Positions 1-7,814 of a DNA stretch of 64,000 nucleotides are shown piece by piece (positions within the stretch are counted from its first letter, which is position 1; each line of letters begins with the position of its first letter). The DNA comes from Candidatus Pelagibacterales bacterium. GTDB lineage: Bacteria > Pseudomonadota > Alphaproteobacteria > Pelagibacterales > AG-422-B15. Where the stretch lies: NCBI GenBank assembly GCA_028412835.1, contig JAONQW010000002.1, positions 62,001 to 126,000 of the forward strand. The letters run 5' to 3'. The notes under the pieces are model-generated. The model did not search any database. It saw only the letters and a program-made list of their open reading frames with translations, and was not told the origin of the DNA. The position numbers and the translations under genes are program-made.

Positions 1-363
1 AATCCCTACAACTCTTTTATTTGGGAGATACGCGACATGTGCACTGCCAATGAAAGGGGCCATATGATGTTCACAATGCGATTCAACTCTAATATCTTTA
101 AGCATAACAATTTCATCATACCCACCTGTTTCAGAAAATGTTTTAGAAAGGAACTCTCTCGGATCTTGGGCATAGCCTGCATACCAATCTCTGTAGGCTT
201 TAACAACTCTCTTTGGAGTATCTAATAAACCTTCTCTATCAGGATTTTCACCAACGAAGCTTATTAATGTTCTAACAGCTTTTTCAGCTTCAGCATTACT
301 AGGTCTCTTAATCTGAGCCTTTTTTATAGTTTTTTTAGTAACACTTTTTTTCTTCTTTTTCAT
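1..363 (-). CDS. folE: GTP cyclohydrolase I, partial (C-terminus beyond left edge)
   Basis: Reading the reverse complement from the ATG at 363 gives 121 codons open to the window edge; the ORF track missed it because it has no stop here. FolE converts GTP to 7,8-dihydroneopterin triphosphate, the first step of tetrahydrofolate synthesis, in the cytosol. The N-terminus is a lysine-rich tail ([11 protein letters not shown]), followed by the family signature GLLDTPKRV near residue 48 and the zinc-site stretch [13 protein letters not shown] near residue 95, then [13 protein letters not shown] at the edge. The catalytic domain match is unambiguous. The gene runs leftward and lies 50 bp downstream of apaG. 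The two ORF-track entries at 6-225 are shadows of it. Confidence 0.95.
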   Translation of the reverse strand, partial: MKKKKKSVTKKTIKKAQIKRPSNAEAEKAVRTLISFVGENPDREGLLDTPKRVVKAYRDWYAGYAQDPREFLSKTFSETGGYDEIVMLKDIRVESHCEHHMAPFIGSAHVAYLPNKRVVGI

Positions 364-413
364 AACTGGCGTTTCTACATCAAAAGAGATGTTTTTATAA
401 GGTAAATATACAA

Positions 414-806
414 TTAATTTAGTTTTTTATTGCCTAACGGCAAATCCAATGAAAATGATGGAATTTTAGCTAAAAACTCCTCACCATCGTCTAACTGCAT
501 CTTATAATTACCCTTCATAATACCACTAGTAGCATTTAAAGGTGTTCCGCTGGTATAAGTAAATTTACCACCGGGTTTAATTGTAGGCTGTTTACCAATC
601 ACTCCTTTACCTTCAACTTCTTGTTTTTTACCATTTGAATCGATAATTTCCCAATACCTACTTTTAAGCGTTACAGACTTAATACCGAGATTCTCAATTG
701 TGACATGATAAGCCCAGACATAATAATACTCTTCAGGAATAGATTGATCATCAAGGTATTCTGGTATCACTGAGATTTTAATTGAGCGACTTACTTGGTT
801 GTACAT
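414..806 (-). CDS. apaG: ApaG (DUF525) protein
   Basis: The 130-residue product has the usual ApaG length and a single immunoglobulin-like DUF525 domain. Characteristic stretches are [12 protein letters not shown] near residue 30, [11 protein letters not shown] near residue 50, [11 protein letters not shown] and the end YTSGTPL...GIMKGNYKM. ApaG proteins occur widely in proteobacteria and were linked genetically to Co/Mg resistance and dinucleotide metabolism; the biochemical role is not settled. The gene is leftward and upstream of folE, so the two may be co-transcribed. The start at 806 gives the standard N-terminus with no competing upstream Met. Confidence 0.93.
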   Translation of the reverse strand: MYNQVSRSIKISVIPEYLDDQSIPEEYYYVWAYHVTIENLGIKSVTLKSRYWEIIDSNGKKQEVEGKGVIGKQPTIKPGGKFTYTSGTPLNATSGIMKGNYKMQLDDGEEFLAKIPSFSLDLPLGNKKLN

Positions 807-954
807 AGTAAATATATATTAACAGGAAGTATATTAATCAAACAATAAAATTAATTTAATTTTCATTAAGGCTTATTTGTAATTTATCTATTTTTAATGG
901 TAATATGTAATAGAATATTAAAACTTAATTTGAAAAAAAATTAGATCTCATTAA
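807..954. promoter_or_regulatory. Divergent intergenic region apaG / lysK
   Basis: This 148-bp, very AT-rich spacer must hold the promoters for leftward apaG-folE and rightward lysK-pyrD-SDR. I see no convincing -35/-10 pair, repeat or strong Shine-Dalgarno sequence; the A-rich stretch just before 955 is the only notable element. Confidence 0.3.
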
Positions 955-2511
955 ATGAAAAACTTTAAAGAATTAGCATTAGAATCCAAGGCTTGGCCAG
1001 TTGTAGAAGCAAGAAAAATTTTAGATAGAGTAACTAAATCTGGTAATAAAAGTATAAACTTACAAACAGGGTATGGTCCAAGTGGTCTGCCACATATTGG
1101 TACTTTTGGTGAGGTAGCTAGAACTACAATGATCTATAATGCTCTTAAGAATTTAACTGATTTAGAAATAAATCTCCTAACTTTTTCTGATGATTTAGAT
1201 GGTCTTCGAAAAGTTCCAGACAATATTCCAAATACAAAGCCCTTAGAAGAAAACTTGAATAGGCCACTAACATCAATTCCTGATCCATTTGGCACTCATC
1301 CAAGTTTTGGTGAACATAATAATGCTATGTTAAGAGACTTTTTAGATAAATTTGAATTTAATTATGAATTTAAAAGCGCTACAAATTTATATAAGTCAGG
1401 CTTTTTTGATGAACAGTTGATTAATGTTTTAAGGAATCATGATAAAATAAAAAATATTGTTTTACCCACTTTAGGTGTGGATAGACAAAAAACCTATAGC
1501 CCTTTTTTGCCAATATGCCCTGATACAAATAAAGTATTAGAGGTTGAGATCCTTGAGACTAAATTAGATAATAATTCAATTACGTATAAACATAATAATA
1601 AACTTTATGAAGTTCCAGTAACAGGTGGACATTGCAAACTACAATGGAAAGTTGACTGGGCAATGAGATGGATTGCTTTAGGCATTGACTACGAGATGTA
1701 TGGAAAAGACTTAATACCAACATTTCAACTTTCAGCTAAAATTTGTCGTGCTTTAGGAGGTAATCCTCCTGAAAATTATTTTTATGAATTATTCCTTGAT
1801 CAAAATGGTGAGAAAATTTCCAAATCTAAAGGTAATGGCCTGACTATAGATCAGTGGTTAAGCTATGCTCCACCAGAAACACTAAGTTACTTCATGTATC
1901 AGAATCCAAGACGAGCTAAAAAATTATTTTTGGATGTCATTCCAAAATCAACAGACGAATTCATATCTCTATTAAATAAATTTGATAAACAATCAGACAA
2001 AGAAAAATTAGATAGTCCAATTTGGCATATTTTTAACGGAAATCCATTAATGCACAGTGTGCCTGTCAGTTATAATATCTTGCTAAACTTAGTATCCGCT
2101 AGTACTGAAAATGATTCTTCAATAATTTTGGATTTTGTTGAAAGGTATGTTGGCAAAATTGAAAATAAAAATTTAGAATTTTTAAAATCTTTAATTGATT
2201 GTGTCACAAATTTTAATAATGATGTTTCAAAAAATATATCAAACTTTAAAACTCCAAATACAAATGAAATTAAAATATTCAATGATCTAATTAGTAGATT
2301 GCAAAAAATGAAAGATGAAACTGATGCAGAAATAATACAAACTGAGATATATCAAATAGGAAAAGATTATGAGTTTGAAAATCTTAGAGACTGGTTTAAA
2401 TTAGTTTATCAGGTTTTATTTGGTAAAGATGATGGACCAAGATTTGGAACTTTTGTTGCAATTTATGGTATTGAAAAAACTATTAAATTAATTGAAAGTA
2501 GACTTATCTAA
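955..2511 (+). CDS. lysK: Lysyl-tRNA synthetase, class I
   Basis: A 518-residue class I aminoacyl-tRNA synthetase that charges tRNA-Lys with lysine. The Rossmann catalytic core shows the HIGH-type motif as GYGPSGLPHIGTFGE (residues ~38-52) and the KMSKS-type loop as KISKSKGNG (~residue 287). The length agrees with archaeal/alphaproteobacterial LysK and not with the unrelated class II LysS. Class I LysRS is typical of alphaproteobacteria. It starts a rightward group with pyrD 9 bp downstream. Confidence 0.96.
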   Translation: MKNFKELALESKAWPVVEARKILDRVTKSGNKSINLQTGYGPSGLPHIGTFGEVARTTMIYNALKNLTDLEINLLTFSDDLDGLRKVPDNIPNTKPLEENLNRPLTSIPDPFGTHPSFGEHNNAMLRDFLDKFEFNYEFKSATNLYKSGFFDEQLINVLRNHDKIKNIVLPTLGVDRQKTYSPFLPICPDTNKVLEVEILETKLDNNSITYKHNNKLYEVPVTGGHCKLQWKVDWAMRWIALGIDYEMYGKDLIPTFQLSAKICRALGGNPPENYFYELFLDQNGEKISKSKGNGLTIDQWLSYAPPETLSYFMYQNPRRAKKLFLDVIPKSTDEFISLLNKFDKQSDKEKLDSPIWHIFNGNPLMHSVPVSYNILLNLVSASTENDSSIILDFVERYVGKIENKNLEFLKSLIDCVTNFNNDVSKNISNFKTPNTNEIKIFNDLISRLQKMKDETDAEIIQTEIYQIGKDYEFENLRDWFKLVYQVLFGKDDGPRFGTFVAIYGIEKTIKLIESRLI

Positions 2512-2520
2512 CTTATTTCT

Positions 2521-3561
2521 ATGGATAAAATTTTAATAAATCTACTAAGACAATTTAATCCTGAAACTGCACATAATATTTCTCTTAAATTATTAAAATA
2601 CGCCCCAGTATTCCCCAGTGTATATAAACATAAAAGTCTTGAGCTTAAAGTTGCAGATTTAAGTTTTATAAATCCTATTGGAATGGCAGCTGGGTTCGAT
2701 AAAAATGCTGAAGTTTTTAATAGTCTAGCTAAGATTGGCTTTGGGTTTACTGAATGTGGAACTGTTACACTGCATCCTCAGTATGGAAATCCTAAACCAA
2801 GAGTCTTTCGTTATATTGAAGATCAAGCCATAGTAAATAGACTTGGATTTAACAATAAAGGTATAAATAATTTTCTATCTAATCTTGCAAAAAGAAATAA
2901 TTTTGGATCGCCAGTAGGAATTAATATTGGTCCAAACAAGGACAGTAAAAACTTTATTGATGACTATGTCAATCTAGCCAATCAAGTACATGATTATGCA
3001 GACTATATAACAATAAATATATCATCACCCAATACTGAAAATTTAAGAAATTTGCAGAATAAAAATGAACTTGAAGAATTGATAAAAGTATTAGTCTCCT
3101 CGTTAAATGATAAAAAAATACAAAAACCAATCTTTATAAAAATAAACCCAGATGAAAATAAAGAGAGCTATAAGGATATAGTTAATTTAGTAAATAAATA
3201 TTCTATTACAGGCTTAATTATATCCAATACTACAATTCACCGTGGAAATGATTTATCTAATAAAATACAAAATGAATCTGGAGGCCTTTCTGGTAAACCA
3301 CTTTTTAGTAAAGCAAATGAAATTTTAGAATTGCTATATCGAGAAACACAAGGTTCAGTCGTTTTAATTGGGGTAGGTGGTATTTCAAGTGGTTACGATG
3401 CCTATCAAAAAATAAAATTAGGAGCGTCTCTCGTGCAACTTTATTCAGCTTTTGCTTTTCAGGGACCTAATCTTATTAATCGTATGAACAAAGAGCTTGC
3501 ACAGCTAATTAAAAAAGACGGTTTTAATTCTATTTCAGAAGCTATAGGGTCTGGAATATGA
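2521..3561 (+). CDS. pyrD: Dihydroorotate dehydrogenase (quinone), class 2
   Basis: The product (346 residues) oxidises dihydroorotate to orotate in pyrimidine synthesis and passes electrons to membrane quinones. The N-terminal amphipathic segment (LLRQFNPETAHNISLKLL) is the membrane/quinone tunnel found in class 2 enzymes. The FMN barrel follows, with GMAAGFDKNAE, the substrate loop NRLGFNNKG, the catalytic serine loop NISSPNTENLR, and the C-terminal phosphate site VGGISSG...GASLVQLYSAF. The stop overlaps the start of the following SDR as ATGA, implying translational coupling. Confidence 0.97.
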   Translation: MDKILINLLRQFNPETAHNISLKLLKYAPVFPSVYKHKSLELKVADLSFINPIGMAAGFDKNAEVFNSLAKIGFGFTECGTVTLHPQYGNPKPRVFRYIEDQAIVNRLGFNNKGINNFLSNLAKRNNFGSPVGINIGPNKDSKNFIDDYVNLANQVHDYADYITINISSPNTENLRNLQNKNELEELIKVLVSSLNDKKIQKPIFIKINPDENKESYKDIVNLVNKYSITGLIISNTTIHRGNDLSNKIQNESGGLSGKPLFSKANEILELLYRETQGSVVLIGVGGISSGYDAYQKIKLGASLVQLYSAFAFQGPNLINRMNKELAQLIKKDGFNSISEAIGSGI

Positions 3562-4430
3562 TATTTATTCCTTTATCAGTAAAATCTAATCCTGAAGATT
3601 CTTTAGAAATTAATCGTAAGCCTACTTTAAATAAAAACATATTTATTACTGGGGCTGCATCAGGAATTGGTAAAGCTACAGCCCTATTTTTTTCAAAAAA
3701 AGGCTGGAATGTTGGTTTATTTGATATCAATGAAGAGGGATTACAAGAAGTTGCAAATGAAATTGGACACAATTCCTGTATGTTTAAAAGGCTTGATGTT
3801 ACCAACTTAGAGCAATGGACAGATGCAGTTGATGCTTATAGTGAATATACAAATGGTAAGTGCGATCTTTTTTTCAATAATGCTGGTATTGCTGCTTTCA
3901 CAGGAAGAATTGAAGATATACCAATTCAAGAAGCACATAATATAGTTAATATAAATCTTAATGGGGTTATTAATGGGGTATACAAAGTTTTACCTCTTTT
4001 GAAAAATACAAATCAAAGCATGATTATAAATACAGGTTCAGTAGGAAGTTTTTTACCCGTTCCTGGAGCAGCTGTATATTCAGCAACTAAATTTGCGGTA
4101 AGAGGATTGACAGAAGGTCTTAATATTGAATTTGCAAAACATGGAATTAAAGTTAGTGAGCTTAATCCTTGGTTTACTGAAACACCAATTTTAGATGCAA
4201 AACAATCTACACCATTAATGGATGGGGCTTTGCAACGTGATGTTATAAAGTCTAAATCTGTTATACACACAACAGAAAAAGTTGCTAAACGTGTATTCAA
4301 AATTTATCACACAAGAAGTATTCACAATGTTGTTGGCTTTACTGGCAACTTAGCTGTATTTATAATGCGTTACTGTCCAGCAATTATAAGGCGAATGTCA
4401 CGTAAAATATATGCTGACTATTTTTCTTAA
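3558..4430 (+). CDS. Short-chain dehydrogenase/reductase (classical SDR)
   Basis: This 290-residue Rossmann-fold oxidoreductase has a ~25-residue N-terminal extension before the cofactor motif TGAASGIG (residues ~32-39), then NNAGIA, catalytic Ser in NTGSVGS and the YSATK active-site Tyr/Lys. The Asp after beta-2 (LFDINEEG) suggests NAD(H) over NADP(H). The C-terminus has a hydrophobic, positively charged tail (GNLAVFIMRYCPAIIRRM) that could contact the membrane. The start overlaps the pyrD stop, so the two are coupled. It is convergent with the next SDR, overlapping it by 4 bp at the 3' ends. Substrate not predictable. Confidence 0.85.
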   Translation: MIFIPLSVKSNPEDSLEINRKPTLNKNIFITGAASGIGKATALFFSKKGWNVGLFDINEEGLQEVANEIGHNSCMFKRLDVTNLEQWTDAVDAYSEYTNGKCDLFFNNAGIAAFTGRIEDIPIQEAHNIVNINLNGVINGVYKVLPLLKNTNQSMIINTGSVGSFLPVPGAAVYSATKFAVRGLTEGLNIEFAKHGIKVSELNPWFTETPILDAKQSTPLMDGALQRDVIKSKSVIHTTEKVAKRVFKIYHTRSIHNVVGFTGNLAVFIMRYCPAIIRRMSRKIYADYFS

Positions 4431-5302
4431 ACAGACCTTTTAGCTTTATCGGCCTCATTTGACGATTTAATCATATTTCTTAGTTTATCCCATTCTTCAT
4501 CGGTAACATCCTTAAGCATATCGTAAAAGCTACCAGCGTGGTTTAACCATTGGGCACCATCAATCGTTACTATCTCACCTGTTAAATATTCACATCCATC
4601 AGCCATAAGAAAAGTTGCAAGATTAGCTAATTCTAGCAGTTCTCCAGTTCTTTTCATTGGTATAGCGTCCATTAAATTAGCTCCTTTTCCACCTGGTGCG
4701 AGTCTATCCCAGGCACCTTTTGTAGGAAATGGACCAGGCGCAATTGCATTTAGTCTAATTCCTCTATTGCCCCATTCAGCAGCTAATGACTTTGTCATTG
4801 TCGCTAAACCAGATTTAGACATTGCTGAGGGTACTGTGAAAGGGCCACTGCTATGAACCCAAGTTGTTATAATAGAAATAACACTGCCATTTAATTTGTT
4901 ATCTAACCATCTTTTTCCAATAGCATTGGTTGTGTAAAAAGTTCCATTAAAAACAATATTTGAAATTGCGTTAAAAGCTTTTGGTGACAAATCTTCAGTT
5001 CTGGAAATAAAATTGCCAGCAGCATTATTTACTAAACCTGTTAGAGGTCCTTCAGCCCAAATCTCTTCAACCATATCTTCTATAGCTTCAGGAACTTTAA
5101 TATCACAAGATATACCTTTGACAGATCCACCATGTAACTCCATCATTTCTTTTGCAGATTCATCAAGAACTGATTTTCTTCTCCCACAAATGTATATTTC
5201 AGCACCCAGCTCTAAGTAACGAGTAGCCATTGCCTTACCTAAGCCTGAGCCTCCACCAGTAACTAAAATTCTTTTACCTTTTAATAAATCTTTTTGAAAC
5301 AT
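4427..5302 (-). CDS. SDR related to 2,4-dienoyl-CoA reductase
   Basis: This 291-residue SDR carries VTGGGSGLGKA near residue 15 and the DECR-type segment NNAAGNFIS near residue 92, where typical SDRs have NNAG. The second half (PSAMSKSG, SLAAEWGNRGIRLNAIAPGP) also follows the DECR1 branch. In mammalian DECR1 the catalytic Tyr lies in a TTIY segment; here the matching segment reads TTWV, so the Tyr is absent while the Lys of SAMSK is kept. Such enzymes reduce 2,4-dienoyl-CoA intermediates of unsaturated fatty acid oxidation with NADPH. It is the last gene of the leftward tauE-ccdA operon (10-bp gap) and may share its transcript. Confidence 0.8.
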   Translation of the reverse strand: MFQKDLLKGKRILVTGGGSGLGKAMATRYLELGAEIYICGRRKSVLDESAKEMMELHGGSVKGISCDIKVPEAIEDMVEEIWAEGPLTGLVNNAAGNFISRTEDLSPKAFNAISNIVFNGTFYTTNAIGKRWLDNKLNGSVISIITTWVHSSGPFTVPSAMSKSGLATMTKSLAAEWGNRGIRLNAIAPGPFPTKGAWDRLAPGGKGANLMDAIPMKRTGELLELANLATFLMADGCEYLTGEIVTIDGAQWLNHAGSFYDMLKDVTDEEWDKLRNMIKSSNEADKAKRSV

Positions 5303-5312
5303 ACTTCTCTCC

Positions 5313-6041
5313 TTAGCCTAGTGAATTTAAAATTGGAAAATATTCAATAAAAAAGAATGCAATTTCTTGCATTCGATTAGTTAGAATAAGGACTCCAAAT
5401 AAAATTAGCAAGAGTCCCGTAAAAATTTCTATTGGACGAATATAAGACCTTATTTTAATAAGGAATTTTAAAAAGTATCCTATGCCTGCAGCAGCTAACA
5501 AAAATGGAATTCCTAAGCCAGCAGAATAAGTCAATAAAAGCCATATTCCAAAATAAATACTGTCAGAACTTGCAGCGACTGACAAAACACTTCCTAAGAT
5601 TGGACCGATACATGGTGTCCAACCAAAAGCAAATGAGATACCTACAATGTAAGAGCCTATCAGGCCAGGCTTGAAATTCTCTATTTGAAATCTAGTATCT
5701 TTATTTAAAAATTTAAACTGAATTAAATGAGTAAAGTGAATTCCAAAAAGAATTATAATAATTCCTGCTGCAATTCGAAAATAATCTAAATATTCGTATA
5801 AAATATTACTTATTGAACTAGCGGTGGCTCCAAGAAGAGTAAAAACAGTTGAAAAACCTAAAACGAAAGCTACTGCAAACTTAAATACACTTATCTTCTC
5901 TTTATTTTCTTCGTCTATAATTTTATCCAGCGAAGTACCAGCTAGGAAGCATAAGTAGCCAGGCACTATTGGCAAAACACATGGTGAAAGAAAGCTTAAT
6001 AAGCCTGCTAAAAATACAAAAGCAAATGATATCTCTTCCAA
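5313..6041 (-). CDS. ccdA: Cytochrome c biogenesis protein CcdA
   Basis: A six-helix inner-membrane thiol transporter of 242 residues that carries reducing equivalents from cytoplasmic thioredoxin to periplasmic thiol proteins. The two halves show FLSPCVLPIVPGYL (residues ~17-30) and FGWTPCIGPILG (~residue 137), each with the redox Cys next to Pro. Length fits short CcdA, not DsbD. The gene starts 3 bp after the TIGR02186 gene, in an operon led by a TauE-type exporter. Confidence 0.93.
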   Translation of the reverse strand: MEEISFAFVFLAGLLSFLSPCVLPIVPGYLCFLAGTSLDKIIDEENKEKISVFKFAVAFVLGFSTVFTLLGATASSISNILYEYLDYFRIAAGIIIILFGIHFTHLIQFKFLNKDTRFQIENFKPGLIGSYIVGISFAFGWTPCIGPILGSVLSVAASSDSIYFGIWLLLTYSAGLGIPFLLAAAGIGYFLKFLIKIRSYIRPIEIFTGLLLILFGVLILTNRMQEIAFFFIEYFPILNSLG

Positions 6042-6044
6042 AAC

Positions 6045-6812
6045 TTATGTCTTTCTCAATCTACGAAACATTTCAGCACTAATCCATCCCATAAAGCCTG
6101 CTAAAAATACAGCCAGTAATCCATATATTAATGGAAAGTTGATAGCTAAGTTGTGAATCACTGACTCAATTCCAATTCTTTTAACTTTAAAGTCATAATT
6201 ATAACCTTTCTTTAACTCTGAATTAATCAATAGGTAAACTGATACTGTATAATTACCTACTGGAACAGTATTTGGAATTGGTATATTAGTTTTGAACAAA
6301 TTACCATCAAGAATATCAATTTGTGTTGAATCATTATTTATAGCAAATAAATCAAGATTATTTTTATTTCTTTTCATAGCATTCATAAAATCATGTCTAT
6401 CTTTAGGCATTCTTATTTTGCCCCATTCAATTTCTTGAGTATCTTGATCTGATAATAAAGTAATATTATTTTTATTAAGAATCTCATCGTTAATTTCAGT
6501 TGTACTTATTAAATAATAGAAGCCAGGAACTTCTTTAAAAGTTACTTCAGCATTGTTTAACCAAAATCCAAAAAAAGGTTTCTTTTTTCTTACCTGTACA
6601 GTTTGTGGGGGTCCTTTAACTTCAATAATAACATCACCCTTTGCATCTCTTGGCAATGATGGGTCAGAATAAAATGCACCAAAAACAAGCAAGTCTTGTC
6701 CAGAAAAATTTGCTCCTATGGTAATTTCATTTAGATCTGATCCAATTACTAAAGCACTTGCATTACCTTGATATATAAATAAAGAGATAAAAATAGCTAA
6801 AATATTTCTCAT
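6045..6812 (-). CDS. TIGR02186-type membrane-anchored periplasmic protein
   Basis: The product (255 residues) has an N-terminal signal peptide (MRNILAIFISLFIYQGNASA), a beta-rich periplasmic part, and a single C-terminal membrane helix (LIYGLLAVFLAGFMGWISAEMF) followed by a basic tail. Features such as EITIGANFSGQDLLVFGAF after the signal peptide match the alphaproteobacterial family TIGR02186, which typically lies beside sulfite exporter TauE/SafE genes, as here. No enzymatic function is known. The tight packing (2 bp after the TauE gene, 3 bp before ccdA) suggests one transport/redox unit. Confidence 0.85.
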   Translation of the reverse strand: MRNILAIFISLFIYQGNASALVIGSDLNEITIGANFSGQDLLVFGAFYSDPSLPRDAKGDVIIEVKGPPQTVQVRKKKPFFGFWLNNAEVTFKEVPGFYYLISTTEINDEILNKNNITLLSDQDTQEIEWGKIRMPKDRHDFMNAMKRNKNNLDLFAINNDSTQIDILDGNLFKTNIPIPNTVPVGNYTVSVYLLINSELKKGYNYDFKVKRIGIESVIHNLAINFPLIYGLLAVFLAGFMGWISAEMFRRLRKT

Positions 6813-6814
6813 TT

Positions 6815-7738
6815 TTAATATAACTCTTTAATTACTGATATTGAAAAAATATCTGTAGGTTGAATCAAAAGATCAGTTCCAATTTTAAATGCTACTGCCA
6901 AAACTATAATTGCTAATAAAGCTCTTAGCTCTTCACCTCTAAATTTATTAGTAAATATTACTCCCAGTTGTGCTCCTATAACCGAAGAGAGAATTAAACT
7001 GAAAGCCAGAACTGCATCTACAGCAAAAGTTGAAGTCGCATGAAGCAAAGTAACAAAAGCAGTTATAAAAATAATTTGAAATAATGATGTACCAATTACT
7101 TTTGAAGTTGGCATACCAAGAAAGTAGATCATTGAAGGTATTAGAATGAAAGATCCTCCAATACCCATTGTTGCAGATAATATTCCTATAAAATATCCAA
7201 TTATGATTGGAGGTATGACGCTAATATATAAATTAGAAGAATAAAATCTTACTTTAAATGGAAGTCTGTGTGCCCAGTTATGATAATGTAACTTTCTTTT
7301 AACAGTTCTTTTTCTAATTCGATCTCTAATCACTTGAGAGCTTTCAATTAACATTAGAGTTCCAATTGAGAATAGAAGTATAAAATAAACTATTGCTAAA
7401 AAAGTTTCAATTTGTCCTGCGTTGGATAGTAGTTTAAAAATCCAAATTCCAGTAAAGGATCCAAATAACCCACCCAATAATAAATACATACCCATTTTAA
7501 CATCTACTAATCCCTGTCTCCAATGTGATAGTGCTCCCGAAACAGATGCGGCTACAATTTGATTTGCAGAAGTAGCCACGGCCACATTTGGTGGAATACC
7601 TATAAACATTAGCAATGGAGTCATTAAGAAACCACCGCCAAGACCTAACATACCAGATAGAAATCCCACAGCTCCACCAAGTGACAATATTATAAAAATA
7701 TTAACTGAGAGCTCTGCAATGGGCAGATAAATATTCAT
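6815..7738 (-). CDS. TauE/SafE family sulfite/sulfonate exporter-like permease
   Basis: This 307-residue polytopic membrane protein has the two TauE half motifs: GMLGLGGGFLMTPLL near residue 29 and GILSATMGIGGSFILIP near residue 184, with about eight hydrophobic segments and a basic cytoplasmic loop (RDRIRKRTVKRKL) between the halves. The family moves small organosulfur or sulfite anions across the inner membrane. It is the first gene of the leftward operon with the TIGR02186 protein and CcdA. Substrate is not determined by the sequence. Confidence 0.88.
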   Translation of the reverse strand: MNIYLPIAELSVNIFIILSLGGAVGFLSGMLGLGGGFLMTPLLMFIGIPPNVAVATSANQIVAASVSGALSHWRQGLVDVKMGMYLLLGGLFGSFTGIWIFKLLSNAGQIETFLAIVYFILLFSIGTLMLIESSQVIRDRIRKRTVKRKLHYHNWAHRLPFKVRFYSSNLYISVIPPIIIGYFIGILSATMGIGGSFILIPSMIYFLGMPTSKVIGTSLFQIIFITAFVTLLHATSTFAVDAVLAFSLILSSVIGAQLGVIFTNKFRGEELRALLAIIVLAVAFKIGTDLLIQPTDIFSISVIKELY

Positions 7739-7814
7739 AATTTATGCATTCTTTTTAACTTTAAATATATTATATATGTTGATATTAATTTACTATCAAA
7801 ATAAGAAAGAATTC

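Noticed and set aside
6-225. Two small ORFs at the left edge (66 and 62 residues)
   Set aside because: Both are shadows of the partial folE gene, which reads open in the reverse frame with clear FolE motifs.
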